DNA of 64,000 nucleotides from Dendrophyllia cribrosa (lineage: Eukaryota; Cnidaria; Anthozoa; Scleractinia; Dendrophylliidae): positions 45,226,587-45,290,586 of the forward strand of contig JAJLRJ010000005.1 of NCBI GenBank assembly GCA_024195265.1. Direction: 5' to 3'. Shown here in pieces: positions 50,201 to 51,215 of this stretch (position 1 is its first letter; each line of letters begins with the position of its first letter). Made by a program: the position numbers and the translations under genes. The notes beneath the pieces are model-generated. The model had not been told where the DNA came from and did no database searches. It saw only the letters and a program-made list of their open reading frames with translations.

Positions 50201-50830
50201 AGATGGATTCTTATATCTCTATAATTTGCAGGAAGTTCATATGATTCGCATAGCTGGGAAGGCTGTTAACCCTCGCAAAGATAAAAGGAGAATTTAAAAA
50301 ATACGGAAGACATTGCTAATGTTAAAAGATCCCACGCTTACATGTAGTTTTTTCAGCAAAACTGCATCTGTTGCACTGGTGGTTGGTTTAGCAGCTTTCC
50401 AGAACTGTTTTTGCGCAGAGTAGCGATTCGACGGACAAATCTTGAACAAGCAGTCTGGAATAAAGAGCAGTAGAAAGCATAGATCTGTGAATTGTGGGCT
50501 TGTCTCGCGGTCTATCACATTCACAATCTAAATATGCTGAAGGCGTGTTTATAAACGGACGATTAACTTCACTTACCGCGAAATTTCTTCGGTGGGTTAT
50601 TTAGGTCACCGGCTGATGGCTGGACCACACATCGGTCATCAATGAGCCTGAAAAGAGAATATCGTCGATTCAAACGAGAAAACACGAAACAAAGAGGCTA
50701 ATAAACAAACTGACAACATAATATTAATCTCGGTTCTCTACCCGAGTGTGCTAATGAATCCATTTACAGTGCCTTCAGCGAAGAGCGAAACGATATCTCC
50801 GATGTGGAGATAGCTTGTGTGTTGAGCCAT
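205..50830 (-). CDS. ITPR: Inositol 1,4,5-trisphosphate receptor, 5' 27 coding exons (partial gene)
   Basis: IP3-gated calcium-release channel of the endoplasmic reticulum. Exons in transcription order: 50742-50830, 50577-50647, 50342-50454, 42563-42649, 41064-41168, 40874-40927, 40512-40610, 39303-39386, 38704-38850, 37416-37511, 36881-37035, 36268-36367, 35325-35485, 33194-33335, 16565-16723, 15175-15347, 14391-14510, 13512-13634, 12946-13041, 12228-12383, 10747-10897, 8564-8705, 7549-7851, 4853-4907, 2994-3162, 1518-1814, 205-342. I placed each boundary from AG/GT signals and checked phase across every junction; together they give 1195 open codons. The start Met is followed by [13 protein letters not shown], the family's N-terminal signature. 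Vertebrate receptors are about 2700 residues, so the channel-forming C-terminus lies left of position 1. All seen splice sites are GT-AG except intron 16 (GC-AG). Intron 14 carries a 15-kb virus-like element and intron 3 a large palindrome. The family assignment is secure; the paralogue (vertebrates have three) cannot be told. Confidence 0.95.
343..1517. other. ITPR intron 26, no gene
   Basis: Holds a fragment of the pyrimidine-rich repeat (590-720, inverted). The rest shows nothing I can name. Confidence 0.55.
1885..2050. repeat. Small inverted-repeat element with CACGTGA ends
   Basis: GCACGTGACGTCACGGCGGC CATATTGG on the left and CCAATATGGCCGCCAGTCAC GTG on the right form imperfect inverted repeats; a second GGCGGCCATATTGGTGTCC lies between. 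Confidence 0.65.
2184..2533 (+). repeat. Copy of the 88-bp-unit MITE
   Basis: Same terminal sequence (CCCTTTCACTCCCAGAGTC) and about three internal units (TTTGAGTCTGTGGACGAAATC). Confidence 0.8.
3280..4540 (+). repeat. 106-bp tandem array related to the MITE unit
   Basis: About eleven units; GGTGGTTCTAACTTTTGAG recurs at 3606 and 3712, i.e. every 106 bp. Each unit contains a diverged MITE unit plus a CCTGTGGTGCTGTTTATTAT segment absent from the 88-bp form. Confidence 0.85.
4853..10897 (-). CDS. ITPR: ITPR exons 21-24: modulatory (helical) domain
   Basis: Exons 10747-10897, 8564-8705, 7549-7851 and 4853-4907. They encode [10 protein letters not shown] with [13 protein letters not shown], then [20 protein letters not shown], then [16 protein letters not shown] with [20 protein letters not shown] and [10 protein letters not shown], then [17 protein letters not shown]. 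All align with the armadillo-like helical region after the ligand core of ITPRs. Exon 24 is only 55 bp. Introns here hold the 62-bp satellite, an 8.3-kb-region foldback and the 106-bp array. Confidence 0.92.
5030..5375 (+). pseudogene. Non-LTR retrotransposon RT tail with an expanded G run
   Basis: [20 protein letters not shown] and [14 protein letters not shown] match the RRRWxWxGHVLRM...GxRxRGRP tail of RTE/CR1-like elements. The codons for GRP are replaced by a G run (about 5191-5219), after which the frame is lost; remnants of the final block continue in other frames to CACTGGGCGCGACGAGGATG. Confidence 0.75.
6130..6390 (-). mobile_element. tRNA-derived SINE
   Basis: On the minus strand begins GGAGCGGTGGTCTAGTGATT, with an A box, and GGTGGTTCGAGCCTGG (B box), followed by a non-tRNA body with ACCCAGGTGTATTAATGGGT. 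A second copy is at 13730-13990. Confidence 0.75.
6926..7458 (-). repeat. Copy of the 88-bp-unit MITE, expanded
   Basis: About five internal units (AAAGTACTGATGAAGAGG...) between GAGTGCCAAACATC and GACTCTGGGAGTAAAAGGG. Confidence 0.8.
8294..8440. repeat. Near-perfect foldback, about 62-bp arms
   Basis: CCACGCCAACATATCAGCGG...GATGTTTAC (8294-8355) is repeated inverted at 8379-8440 with about one mismatch; loop 23 bp (8356-8378). Confidence 0.85.
9224..10710 (+). repeat. 62-bp satellite array with higher-order organisation
   Basis: About 24 head-to-tail units containing CTCTAATAGATCATAGG, AACCAATCAAAATGCGCG and TACAATTCAGTGTATTGTAT. Variants at the GGTAATAACC site recur in the same order every 7-8 units. 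It lies in ITPR intron 21, ending beside exon 21. Confidence 0.95.
10977..11262. mobile_element. Second copy of the GAGCAGTTTTC MITE
   Basis: Diverged ends TTAGAGCCGTTTTCAAATGA and TCATGAAAACCGCTCTAA. Shares the ACCAATCGTGACTTGCTTGC interior (inverted) with the copy at 51759. A fragment of a third copy is at about 100-196. Confidence 0.75.
11535..12085. mobile_element. Inverted-repeat unit with hammerhead-like ends
   Basis: About 130-bp blocks at 11555-11690 and 11950-12080 are inverted copies (TTAAAAAGTTGACACTGGCT AAAA... and inverse), around a 260-bp spacer containing no coding sequence. A truncated Penelope-like unit is the best explanation. Confidence 0.6.
11591..11634 (-). ncRNA. Hammerhead-ribozyme-like motif with full core
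   Basis: Read on the minus strand: CUGAAGA, stem II GGCAAC-AGUA-GUUGCC (6 bp), GAAA, ACGUC, with UUG/CAA flanks able to start stem I. All core positions fit the hammerhead consensus; stem III is again only ACGU. The inverted partner at 12003-12043 has AAAA in place of GAAA and should be inactive. Confidence 0.55.
12228..16723 (-). CDS. ITPR: ITPR exons 15-20: C-terminal part of ligand core and start of modulatory region
   Basis: Exons 16565-16723, 15175-15347, 14391-14510, 13512-13634, 12946-13041 and 12228-12383. Exon 15 encodes [20 protein letters not shown] and ends TYRKNQ, which has the Tyr-Arg-Lys triad (Y567/R568/K569 in mouse). Exon 16 has [20 protein letters not shown]; exon 17 [20 protein letters not shown]; exon 18 [10 protein letters not shown]; exon 19 [19 protein letters not shown]; exon 20 [20 protein letters not shown]. 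The vertebrate insert between the exon 17 and 18 segments (acidic loop) is much shorter here. Exon 16 to 17 joins in frame only if the donor is GC (see findings). Confidence 0.92.
13730..13990 (-). mobile_element. tRNA-derived SINE, second copy
   Basis: Shares GGGATGCCAGTCAATCACAG, TACCCATTTATACACCTGGG and the degraded A and B boxes (GTGGTGTAATGGTTAGCAT; GGTTTCAAGCCTGG) with the copy at 6130. A 5' fragment of the body is also at 41370-41430. Confidence 0.75.
15590..15910 (+). repeat. Pyrimidine-rich dispersed repeat
   Basis: CCACCCTCCCCT blocks and CCATGGGTAAGGTAGATGACC. Related stretches: 54800-54950 (same strand) and 590-720 (opposite strand). Confidence 0.6.
15960..16440 (-). repeat. Foldback repeat family copy (AATTGGATAGCTGTTATTGG)
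   Basis: Contains a 50-bp hairpin (ACAGCTATCCAATTACAA / TTGTAATTGGATAGCTGT at 16100-16145) and ends in GGGCGATTTGAAATTACTCG. The same modules recur inverted at 53450-54260. Confidence 0.7.
17428..17581 (-). repeat. Left half of a host MITE split by the Polinton
   Basis: Starts TTTAACTTCCAAGAGTGCC, one end of the dispersed 88-bp-unit MITE, and breaks after AAAGTTAGAACC where the Polinton begins. Its continuation (GAACCACACTACATGTCTCC) is at 32545. Confidence 0.8.
17582..17816 (+). repeat. Left terminal inverted repeat of the Polinton, with its own terminal palindrome
   Basis: Matches the reverse complement of 32310-32544 with few differences, through the shared GGGAGGTATTACCAATTGAA near its inner end. 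The outer part, 17582 to about 17709, is itself an inverted repeat: it starts AGTAGTGGGTAGGGAGGGAG, runs through ACCCTCAAATACC, turns around the GC-rich centre near 17645, and returns to CTCCCTCCCTACCCACTACT. It can fold into a hairpin of about 60 bp. Confidence 0.9.
17900..21672 (+). pseudogene. Protein-primed family B DNA polymerase of Polinton, multiply disrupted
   Basis: Would replicate the element by protein priming. Visible order: an N-terminal region (from about 17940; [19 protein letters not shown]), a C2H2-like finger ([17 protein letters not shown]), the restriction-endonuclease-like motif [14 protein letters not shown], Exo I (YDFEAYQD), Exo II ([12 protein letters not shown]), Exo III (YNNLDVSPF), polymerase motif A (DANSLYP), motif B (LLGNSAYGK) and motif C (MDTDSMYF). 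All catalytic motifs survive, but the frame is broken: stops at 19243-19245 (TGA), 19639-19641 (TAA), 20125-20127 (TAG), 20521-20523 (TAG) and 21499-21501 (TAG), and frameshifts near 18520, 19715, 19920-19980, 21020 and 21430-21480. The last stop is 21670-21672, overlapping the convergent integrase 3' end by 25 bp. The true start was not found. Confidence 0.9.
21648..22637 (-). CDS. Polinton integrase, retroviral (rve) type, 329 aa, intact
   Basis: DDE integrase that would insert the element. Start ATG 22637-22635 ([16 protein letters not shown]). A helical N-terminal part ([16 protein letters not shown]) precedes the catalytic core: first Asp in [13 protein letters not shown], second in [12 protein letters not shown], and Glu in [18 protein letters not shown], 34 residues after the second Asp. 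The C-terminal part has [15 protein letters not shown] and [16 protein letters not shown], the chromodomain-like tail usual in Polinton integrases. No stop or frameshift is seen, in contrast to the polymerase next to it. A TATATA box lies at 22653-22659. The open frame continues upstream of this start but overlaps the next gene in another frame, so I do not extend it. Confidence 0.92.
   Translation of the reverse strand: MEAKLSKIYYSPKGYWKGLATVKKLATAARVSEEATKKWLVKQALWQIYLPAPCYISRPKFDVSPPNAVHQADLLFLPHDKLPKGTKVYKYALTVVDVASRYKASEPLTSKESEEVSRAFQKIYRKGPLKWPQLLQVDPGSEFMGAVTKTMENNKTTIRQGRPDIHRDQAIMERFNRTLAERLFGYQYAVEMNMPSGRSTAWVKRLPDVVSALNNEVTRLTGKKPKDAIKEKAVSAKPATPYARPVGVYERKLPPRVHVQYLYYPGELEGGGRRATDPIWSLKVYQIHKVVTKPDAPVVYYLYDGPKRGFVREELMVVPPGTQLPPAGL
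22666..23103 (-). CDS. Small conserved Polinton protein, 145 aa, with N- and C-terminal hydrophobic segments
   Basis: Begins [18 protein letters not shown], has a basic/glutamine-rich central helix ([18 protein letters not shown], then [19 protein letters not shown]) and ends with a second glycine-rich hydrophobic segment ([20 protein letters not shown]). Gene spacing to the integrase is 28 bp, suggesting a unit of adjacent genes. GTATACATA lies at 23115-23123, just upstream of the ATG. I do not know a function; a virion-membrane or minor structural protein is an inference from the two membrane-like ends. Confidence 0.75.
   Translation of the reverse strand: MASIAIMALGAVLNAAAFTGGNYLAKYLSGDSGKAAMDEKIRHDKALEQYQAAYAKYQKDRTKLLDWIATNDQIKHQASQNFQTTDQAPALYNQMHQTQPDKQIKDYKEPQFSDFYKPSPQQQTGELAFIGGTLLAGGYAAYRFL
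23156..23377 (-). CDS. Small membrane protein of Polinton, 73 aa
   Basis: ATG at 23377-23375. Two hydrophobic helices: [15 protein letters not shown] and [25 protein letters not shown] box lies at 23391-23396. The small size and membrane-like profile match its neighbours. No homology recognised. Confidence 0.65.
   Translation of the reverse strand: MSDNKLVKSILDAATITGLVAGIGWIGKKTIKETFTADPSASLMNYVKFTAVMAGSIALKKYLEDQKILPDNM
23406..23870 (-). CDS. Pro/Thr-rich single-pass membrane protein of Polinton, 154 aa
   Basis: Start [11 protein letters not shown] at 23870, preceded by TATATA at 23876-23881. The order is: a Thr/Pro/Gln-rich N-terminus, a basic Ala/Lys stretch ([20 protein letters not shown]), a Ser/Thr linker, one membrane segment ([20 protein letters not shown]) and a Pro/Ala-rich tail. 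A longer frame starts at 23957 but would run through the box. Function unknown. Confidence 0.68.
   Translation of the reverse strand: MTTPLETIPEETQTQTPTQTPVRVTSETPKTKPATEKNPGRVASGKRLAERNRLAREAKKKAEAQKTAPSTQSSAANQPSTSDNGGTTSDTNSNSIFYILGFGGLIVSAAGVYYQREAIMQKLGRTPNTPATQATPAAPPPSRIPVRQGIIKME
23954..24562 (-). CDS. Unknown Polinton protein, 202 aa, mostly helical
   Basis: Start [20 protein letters not shown] at 24562, behind a TGTATACATA box at 24571-24580. It is soluble and charged in the first two thirds ([20 protein letters not shown]), with a hydrophobic mid segment ([20 protein letters not shown]) and an Ala/Leu-rich helix ([20 protein letters not shown]). It ends in an acidic/proline tail. 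I do not recognise a family. It lies in the same-strand run of small genes. Confidence 0.7.
   Translation of the reverse strand: MAQAAEDQTALNEVLQMLEATPDTTPPAGIAGTSDIPAKREKLAILVSTSKAKEAIGVQLTHDHVKRLSDKDVDKYCKRYKAYTGNKTTESLVDSAIMLVSKGVGMVIPVDDLKELQQELKNDYIINQELSNIAGAIAMRCGRLLALANAALITTKHIKLEREPDLIKMEPQPTHPSRDSEGYPLEGFDEVGVNLAATSQQP
24588..24833 (-). CDS. Unknown Polinton protein, 81 aa, helical
   Basis: Start [20 protein letters not shown] at 24833 (or the Met two codons on). Leu-rich amphipathic helices ([37 protein letters not shown]). A GTATACA box lies immediately upstream (24834-24840). Opposite it, a plus-strand gene starts at 24915, so 24834-24914 is a divergent promoter region. Confidence 0.62.
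   Translation of the reverse strand: MAMNAPTNLHKLTVLSQLLDELRKQTLDAQNKIIKAAGEEDLRLMLLNRYPLRLNSMPDTMAGLIRELQTLLPDIKRIIEK
24915..26143 (+). CDS. Long coiled-coil protein with C-terminal membrane segments, one frameshift
   Basis: Two overlapping frames form one protein: 24915 to about 25295 ([20 protein letters not shown], then [14 protein letters not shown]) and, from about 25295 in the -1 frame, to 26143. Coiled-coil character is continuous across the switch. About 190 residues of Glu/Lys/Arg-rich coiled coil are followed by three hydrophobic segments ([50 protein letters not shown]). The switch is at an A5 run (25291-25295), so it may be a real 1-nt indel or a sequencing error. The stop is 9 bp from the convergent 533-residue gene. 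No family recognised; a tail-anchored structural role is only an inference. Confidence 0.65.
26153..27754 (-). CDS. Candidate major structural protein of Polinton, 533 aa, tail-anchored
   Basis: The longest intact frame of the element. About 420 residues of mixed, beta-rich and aromatic sequence ([106 protein letters not shown]) precede a Pro/Thr/Ala repeat linker ([16 protein letters not shown]) and one hydrophobic segment at the very C-terminus ([18 protein letters not shown]). Its size, position and intactness suggest the main virion protein, but I do not recognise the Polinton double-jelly-roll capsid in it, and a C-terminal membrane anchor would be unusual for one. No TATA-like box is seen; the ATG is 1 nt after the stop of a short upstream frame. 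Confidence 0.7.
   Translation of the reverse strand: MSHFEVQVEFGDDNKTTTGEVLYKKGPGSWALVSEIPHKNWTQAMKDALGLHQDGGFPYQLLLTRNTEKSIPAVDFSTTIDKDMMIGAILNDEAQKIYVTPTDYFTTKYRNIFRDTQISFTTAKYGRKWLGGPHMSFWPQQLSFALWCATTGCGISRDILFDKNSNLSLTPQFRSFYRFHVYFTTRRILHKMGGEQSVSALPDDPPFNQRDNKYNIDAYKKICTEFGIDPSSDFRFTYSKNHGLGNVYIGEYGGGNISTDYDYPDPDLALFNDEHVTDRNDPNYRANGISFVRNDQGADTQFEHFVPNYAQGLTQPGLARMNQSIEAFVYCILGSQAKTRSSIIGRGGRAFETQRVFLIHLEEAIILNDIATSVQRYQLAIQATKVRLNFATAPGSWLMPSRMVINTESVIGYNNNLKEATQGMKLGVNNDVNLDTKKASLHHMDGGPTKINPPNSHPSNPIHKEATQAQGIAPAPATSKTPHPTPTTSEPAPTTSVPAPTTSPPAQPDPHHVNKSLIGVGALALAGVIVWFR
27756..27944 (-). pseudogene. Short gene directly upstream of the 533-aa gene, with an internal TGA
   Basis: ATG 27944-27942 ([13 protein letters not shown]) behind TATATA at 27950-27957. 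After 31 codons an in-frame TGA (27851-27849) interrupts it, and the frame then stays open ([20 protein letters not shown]) to a TGA at 27758-27756, which ends 1 nt before the ATG of the structural gene. Pro-rich stretches on both sides of the TGA suggest one 62-residue protein with a nonsense change. A two-gene transcript with the structural gene is likely from the spacing. Confidence 0.5.
27945..27992. promoter_or_regulatory. Divergent twin promoter between two Polinton transcription units
   Basis: The 48 bp between two start codons form an imperfect mirror: each ATG is preceded by CAATC or GATTG and a TATATA box (27950-27957 and 27980-27986), separated by a T-rich tract. This is the clearest case of a box shared by most genes of the element. 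Confidence 0.6.
27993..28646 (+). CDS. Beta-rich Polinton protein, 217 aa, possible minor capsid (penton-like)
   Basis: Start [20 protein letters not shown] chosen because the TGTATATATG box (27979-27988) lies just in front; the upstream ATG at 27972 would be inside the box. The C-terminal half alternates hydrophobic and polar residues like beta strands ([59 protein letters not shown]). The layout recalls small penton-like proteins encoded beside capsid genes, but that is a guess from shape only. It forms a probable unit with the next gene (33-bp gap). Confidence 0.62.
   Translation: MVVLTIVAPSNPHTIYFDHRLLKPSYIRLVSCSIYNSWNTLKEEAVITTTTEPAPGSSHSETLLQGHYTIDRLAYEFENLKKANRHLSLSADTNTPLGAMIIQNNSNVKFSNNLAELLGIRPILFLITFVKRLRAPSTYFIHCDLVDKEQNLLNGKPSTVLARFDVRGKPFEKVFYEPTQQNVLRGVSSGDYVNNISLSARDENNDLFDFEFEVEIN
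28680..29366 (+). CDS. Coiled-coil/hydrophobic-loop protein of Polinton, 228 aa
   Basis: ATG at 28680 behind an ATATATATAC box (28659-28668). Order: Pro-rich N-terminus ([17 protein letters not shown]), charged helix ([20 protein letters not shown]), a Gly/Ala/Ser-rich hydrophobic hairpin ([40 protein letters not shown]), and a long charged helix. The helix-hydrophobic-helix plan resembles membrane-associated proteins that insert a hairpin. The PSAPEY and PLYPL motifs at the N-terminus look like short linear (late-domain-type) motifs. No family assignment. Confidence 0.68.
   Translation: MSSANVLPSAPEYSDTQPLYPLHEITQINAEDFRLKKISDLLKELSDEAEHYRQVAKKYKQTQSIVHYSAVGLGSLSVGLSSGALATALTGFGIVASPALAGVATLCGLSSIGFTAANKRLERKVTKHENIYTLAQAKRNSVNELVSKALEDKRISDTEFTIITREVEKYHELKAAIRDGVKASKDVPTQTQSPDLEKLKNELCKEVKQEFQKKINLLAAASKSDLRD
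29445..30292 (+). pseudogene. VLTF3-like zinc-ribbon late transcription factor, frame-disrupted
   Basis: Two frames: 29445-29672 (75 codons, [18 protein letters not shown], charged helical N-terminus) and a -1 frame open from about 29660 to 30292. The second has no plausible ATG of its own near its start, so a frameshift near 29660 within one gene is likely. After the junction come a zinc ribbon (CQNC...CENCG), [19 protein letters not shown], a helical part, and [20 protein letters not shown], a layout like Poxvirus late transcription factor 3 (VLTF3-like) proteins of giant viruses. These direct late gene transcription. The 3' end overlaps the convergent exonuclease gene by 34 bp. Confidence 0.6.
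30259..31254 (-). CDS. YqaJ/lambda-exonuclease-type viral nuclease, 331 aa, intact
   Basis: 5'-3' exonuclease of the PD-(D/E)xK superfamily, the type that with an annealing protein processes viral DNA ends. Visible motifs: [15 protein letters not shown] (residues 34-48), [14 protein letters not shown] with the conserved Glu at 77, the metal site SPD (114-116) and E130-F-K132 in LLEFKCPF, and NQIQTGLAL around 150-158. All expected catalytic residues are present. The start is the double ATG at 31254, behind a GTATATC box (31256-31262). Such a gene is common in herpesvirus-, baculovirus- and phage-like genomes; I do not know it as a standard Polinton gene. Confidence 0.85.
   Translation of the reverse strand: MMTTTQVFMNFLKSRNTGLKQKSADWVRARQNFIGASEISALTGSSPFESRQSLLIKKIQPTDMLNNAACTWGNLFEPLIRKYFEQKHSVSVFGHSISLNLARDHPLYRKVTCSPDRYYLDKDNTLTLLEFKCPFKRKIAMNRIPSYYSNQIQTGLALSGDMVNKGLFVYAYFRMCSLNQLEPSLAHNPFLNGRNKFKTKGDTTLAWGVCYLFSKRTIIRNQDSIIDVGSLKSKQLFERIMSSIAEKDIWCCYGAVRMSFRKQDEDEEFLRYTHMQKVFLEGSEGPKPVAMFAWKLLYITEIWTPKQPNFLINIQRSVERFHNSLASLRKK
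31298..31522 (-). CDS. Tyr/Ser-rich small protein of Polinton, 74 aa
   Basis: Frame [20 protein letters not shown] to the stop, with a Tyr/Ser-rich second half ([20 protein letters not shown]). It lies between intact genes on the same strand, 43 bp from the exonuclease start. No family known. A second frame overlaps this stretch; I prefer this one for its composition, with low certainty. Confidence 0.4.
   Translation of the reverse strand: MDMGRHRAICPGMPPYRYIQRALLLADIGIGDEEAYDGPSAHESFYGIYSSGPYSIYDRSSYLYSHLDPKHKRS
31580..31795 (-). CDS. Small F-box-like protein of Polinton, 71 aa
   Basis: Contains [20 protein letters not shown] then [20 protein letters not shown]. The [11 protein letters not shown] run resembles the first helices of an F-box, which recruits SCF ubiquitin ligases. 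Starts at [13 protein letters not shown] (31795) or at the Met in FMTMEQLP. The F-box idea is an inference from this one motif. Confidence 0.45.
   Translation of the reverse strand: MFPIEKNIHPYIFMTMEQLPFGKSHWDYLPDMIQDYIFDMVERSHQRDLAAREIHQCRMKSVCRSIKNHYH
31835..32290 (-). CDS. Two-finger zinc protein of Polinton, 151 aa
   Basis: Start [17 protein letters not shown] at 32290. First finger [18 protein letters not shown] followed by a Cys; second [18 protein letters not shown] followed by a Cys. Last part: [20 protein letters not shown] and [13 protein letters not shown] Cys/His pattern of this kind also occurs in the element's polymerase N-terminus (CGECNARF...). It is the outermost gene, ending its 5' side about 20 bp from the inner end of the right terminal repeat. 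A DNA-binding or regulatory role is inferred from the fingers. Confidence 0.62.
   Translation of the reverse strand: MAYSKAMTAVAFYKMRGIELKEGDDLYAKNKGTFSYNPCRHCGLNFTQGHSLVEHQKYSCKNLQTEPRPKIICPGCDQAVSKPTVYNHIKNGCPSSKRCFPTFNPSRYVHDGCNYPRVLIVHSDGCEWIVPEKDLYYYLETYDIVSVSKAT
32310..32544 (-). repeat. Right terminal inverted repeat of the Polinton
   Basis: Inverted copy of 17582-17816, with an extra GGGA unit near the outer end and small differences around 32350 (GTTGCGGACGGGGGCGGG here). It carries the same terminal palindrome (about 32414-32544). Confidence 0.9.
32545..32600 (-). repeat. Right half of the same split MITE
   Basis: Begins with the duplicated GAACC and reads into CACTACATGTCTCCGTAAAA and CTCTGGAAGTGAAAAGG, as in intact copies such as 37280-37320. 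Confidence 0.78.
32602..33060 (+). repeat. Dispersed MITE with 88-bp internal tandem units
   Basis: Ends TCCTTTCACTCCCAGAG and CACTCTTGGGAGATAAAAGG form imperfect terminal inverted repeats. Inside are four tandem copies of an 88-bp unit starting TTCTAACTTTTGAGTCTGT. Confidence 0.8.
33194..33335 (-). CDS. ITPR: ITPR exon 14: IP3 phosphate-contact helix
   Basis: A 142-bp exon encoding [17 protein letters not shown] and [16 protein letters not shown]. The R-x-R-Q-K-L-M-R motif supplies the Arg/Lys residues (R504, K508, R511 in mouse IP3R1 numbering) that bind the ligand phosphates; all are present. The 16.5-kb intron downstream of this exon holds the Polinton-type element. Acceptor (TTTGTAG) and donor (GAG|GTTTAT) are clear and the phases match exons 13 and 15. 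Confidence 0.93.
33481..34140. mobile_element. TTAA-flanked MITE, 660 bp
   Basis: Begins TTAAGGACGTTCGCGC and ends with its exact inverse GCGCGAACGTCCTTAA. The TTAA at both ends is the usual piggyBac target duplication, so a non-autonomous piggyBac relative is likely. No coding sequence inside. Confidence 0.75.
34337..35240. mobile_element. Inverted-repeat unit enclosing a LINE-like RT fragment
   Basis: Left end (AATAATAAAGTGTATTATTG, AGTCACTTAGGATGTAGATT, GTGACGTTTC) and right end are inverted copies of about 75 bp with mismatches. Near the right end, CTGATGC...AGTCGAAATGTC (about 35147-35180) is a weak hammerhead-like motif. Confidence 0.6.
34724..35071 (-). pseudogene. Non-LTR retrotransposon RT C-terminal fragment
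   Basis: Contains [40 protein letters not shown] and [20 protein letters not shown], the conserved tail after the reverse transcriptase of LINE-type elements. Truncated at its N-terminus. Confidence 0.75.
35325..37511 (-). CDS. ITPR: ITPR exons 10-13: MIR region and linker of IP3-binding core
   Basis: Exons 37416-37511, 36881-37035, 36268-36367 and 35325-35485. Exon 10 encodes [20 protein letters not shown]; exon 11 has [11 protein letters not shown]; exon 12 [15 protein letters not shown] and the IPIDK...RPVMLK segment; exon 13 [20 protein letters not shown]. These belong to the MIR beta-trefoil half of the ligand core. A copy of the dispersed 88-bp-unit repeat (37109-37321) lies in intron 10. 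Confidence 0.93.
37109..37321 (-). repeat. Copy of the 88-bp-unit MITE, single-unit form
   Basis: Bounded by TAACCCTTTAACTTCCAAG and CTCTGGGAGTGAAAGGGTT; contains one internal unit. Confidence 0.8.
37580..38300 (+). repeat. Imperfect tandem array, about 85-bp units
   Basis: Repeated CCACTGATGTCCACCTTAGA, GAGAGGTGTCC and CAGACAAACAAGTGAAATTC, degrading to short GAGAGGTGTCCGCCTTA repeats at 38205-38280. A related fragment lies at 62290-62345. Confidence 0.8.
38704..42649 (-). CDS. ITPR: ITPR exons 4-9: rest of suppressor domain and start of IP3-binding core
   Basis: Exons 42563-42649, 41064-41168, 40874-40927, 40512-40610, 39303-39386 and 38704-38850. They encode, in order, AELEKKQND, the MIR-type run [66 protein letters not shown] and [17 protein letters not shown]. 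Exon 9 carries the phosphate-binding loop [15 protein letters not shown]; in vertebrate receptors this loop reads LRTTGRQ, so the Gly that contacts the P4 phosphate is Ala here (about residue 266, codon GCT). Exons 4-10 all have lengths divisible by three (87, 105, 54, 99, 84, 147, 96 bp). Confidence 0.93.
42020..42190 (-). pseudogene. LINE 3' ORF fragment
   Basis: Frame with [20 protein letters not shown] and [12 protein letters not shown], the usual C-terminal block (R-x-T...LWNSLP) of Jockey/CR1-type reverse transcriptases. Confidence 0.6.
42178..42414 (+). repeat. Copy of the 88-bp-unit MITE with a poly-C tract
   Basis: TAACCATTACACTCTCACAG to GGCACTCTTAGTAGTTTAAA, interrupted by a C run of over 30 at about 42319-42352. 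Confidence 0.75.
43140..43540 (+). pseudogene. LINE 3' end with terminal GTT repeats
   Basis: Frame 43174-43395 includes [39 protein letters not shown], ending with stop and a 3' tail that finishes ATAAATGTTGTTGTTGTT. A 5'-truncated insertion. Confidence 0.65.
43701..43861. mobile_element. Short foldback MITE
   Basis: CCTAATTCAATAAAGGTTGC at one end and its inverse GCAACCTTTATTGAATTAGG at the other, with further pairing inward (GGTCATTG/CAATGACC). Confidence 0.8.
44922..44957 (-). ncRNA. Hammerhead-ribozyme-like motif, left arm
   Basis: Inverted copy of the motif at 46402 with one difference (stem II GCUU in place of GCUC). Confidence 0.4.
45052..45665 (-). pseudogene. Mirror copy of the same GIY-YIG fragment (left arm)
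   Basis: Inverse of the right-arm fragment, same protein to the stop at 45052. Confidence 0.8.
45693..46306 (+). pseudogene. Penelope-like RT C-terminus with GIY-YIG endonuclease (right arm)
   Basis: Reads [40 protein letters not shown] and then [35 protein letters not shown], the Cys-rich linker and GIY-YIG nuclease of Penelope-like elements. Stop at 46304-46306. The reverse transcriptase palm is missing, so it is a truncated copy. The frame continues upstream through the loop into antisense of the other arm, which is not genuine coding. Confidence 0.8.
46402..46434 (+). ncRNA. Hammerhead-ribozyme-like motif, right arm of the palindrome
   Basis: CCGACGA (consensus CUGANGA, with U to C at the second base), stem II GGGC/GCUC, GAAA, then ACGUC. 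Flanking GAUUC-GCU and AGC-GAAUC can form stem I. Stem III would be only ACGU, as in dimer-acting forms. Penelope-like elements are known to carry hammerhead motifs. Activity is doubtful because of the C4 change. Confidence 0.45.
46516..50341. other. Rest of ITPR intron 3, nothing recognised
   Basis: About 3.8 kb of AT-rich sequence. Short frames here have no recognisable protein signal. A stretch near 47330-47430 (GAACCTCGCGTAATGACCAT) resembles 4640-4780 and may be an old dispersed repeat. Confidence 0.6.
50342..50830 (-). CDS. ITPR: ITPR exons 1-3: start codon and suppressor (beta-trefoil) domain
   Basis: Exon 1 (50742-50830) holds the ATG at 50830-50828 and the LHIGD...NGFISTLG stretch. 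Exon 2 (50577-50647) encodes DDRCVVQP and NNPPKKFR. Exon 3 (50342-50454) encodes [23 protein letters not shown] and [10 protein letters not shown]. This is the start of the IP3-binding suppressor domain, which lowers ligand affinity and couples binding to gating. The initiator is chosen because the family always begins within a few residues of the LHIGD motif. Intron 3 that follows is nearly 7.7 kb and contains the Penelope-like palindrome. Confidence 0.95.
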
Positions 50831-51215
50831 TCCCGATTTCTCTGTACGACTCCAACTTCGAATTTGCGCGCGTACAAAAATCACCGATCTCCGGAATTCA
50901 ACAGAAATGCGGAGCCACTAAAGCCGGCCATGTCGTGATTTTCACGGTTGTTTCTTTGAACTGCTCTACAAAGGAATCCAACGTAAAAATAAACAAACTG
51001 AATATAGGGAAGTTTGTAAAGATGTTGCACTCAAAACTCCAAATCCAGAAAGCGCACAGCGCGCTGTTTACAGAAAGGACTGGGCTCTGGTCAGGGTGGA
51101 CAAAAACTCACCCAGTGGACCCCACTTGGGATATTTGTCGAGTTTTTGGTGAGCACGTTAATTTATGTTCCTTACGATAAATTATATTTTATTTTGCCAC
51201 CATAAAACAAGATTA
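50831..51215. promoter_or_regulatory. Shared 5' region of divergent ITPR and GLYCTK
   Basis: Only 385 bp separate the ITPR start codon (minus strand) from the glycerate kinase start codon (plus strand). This interval must hold both 5' UTRs and, unless there are distant upstream exons, a bidirectional promoter. No clear TATA box is visible. The claim is from geometry, not from a recognised motif. Confidence 0.55.
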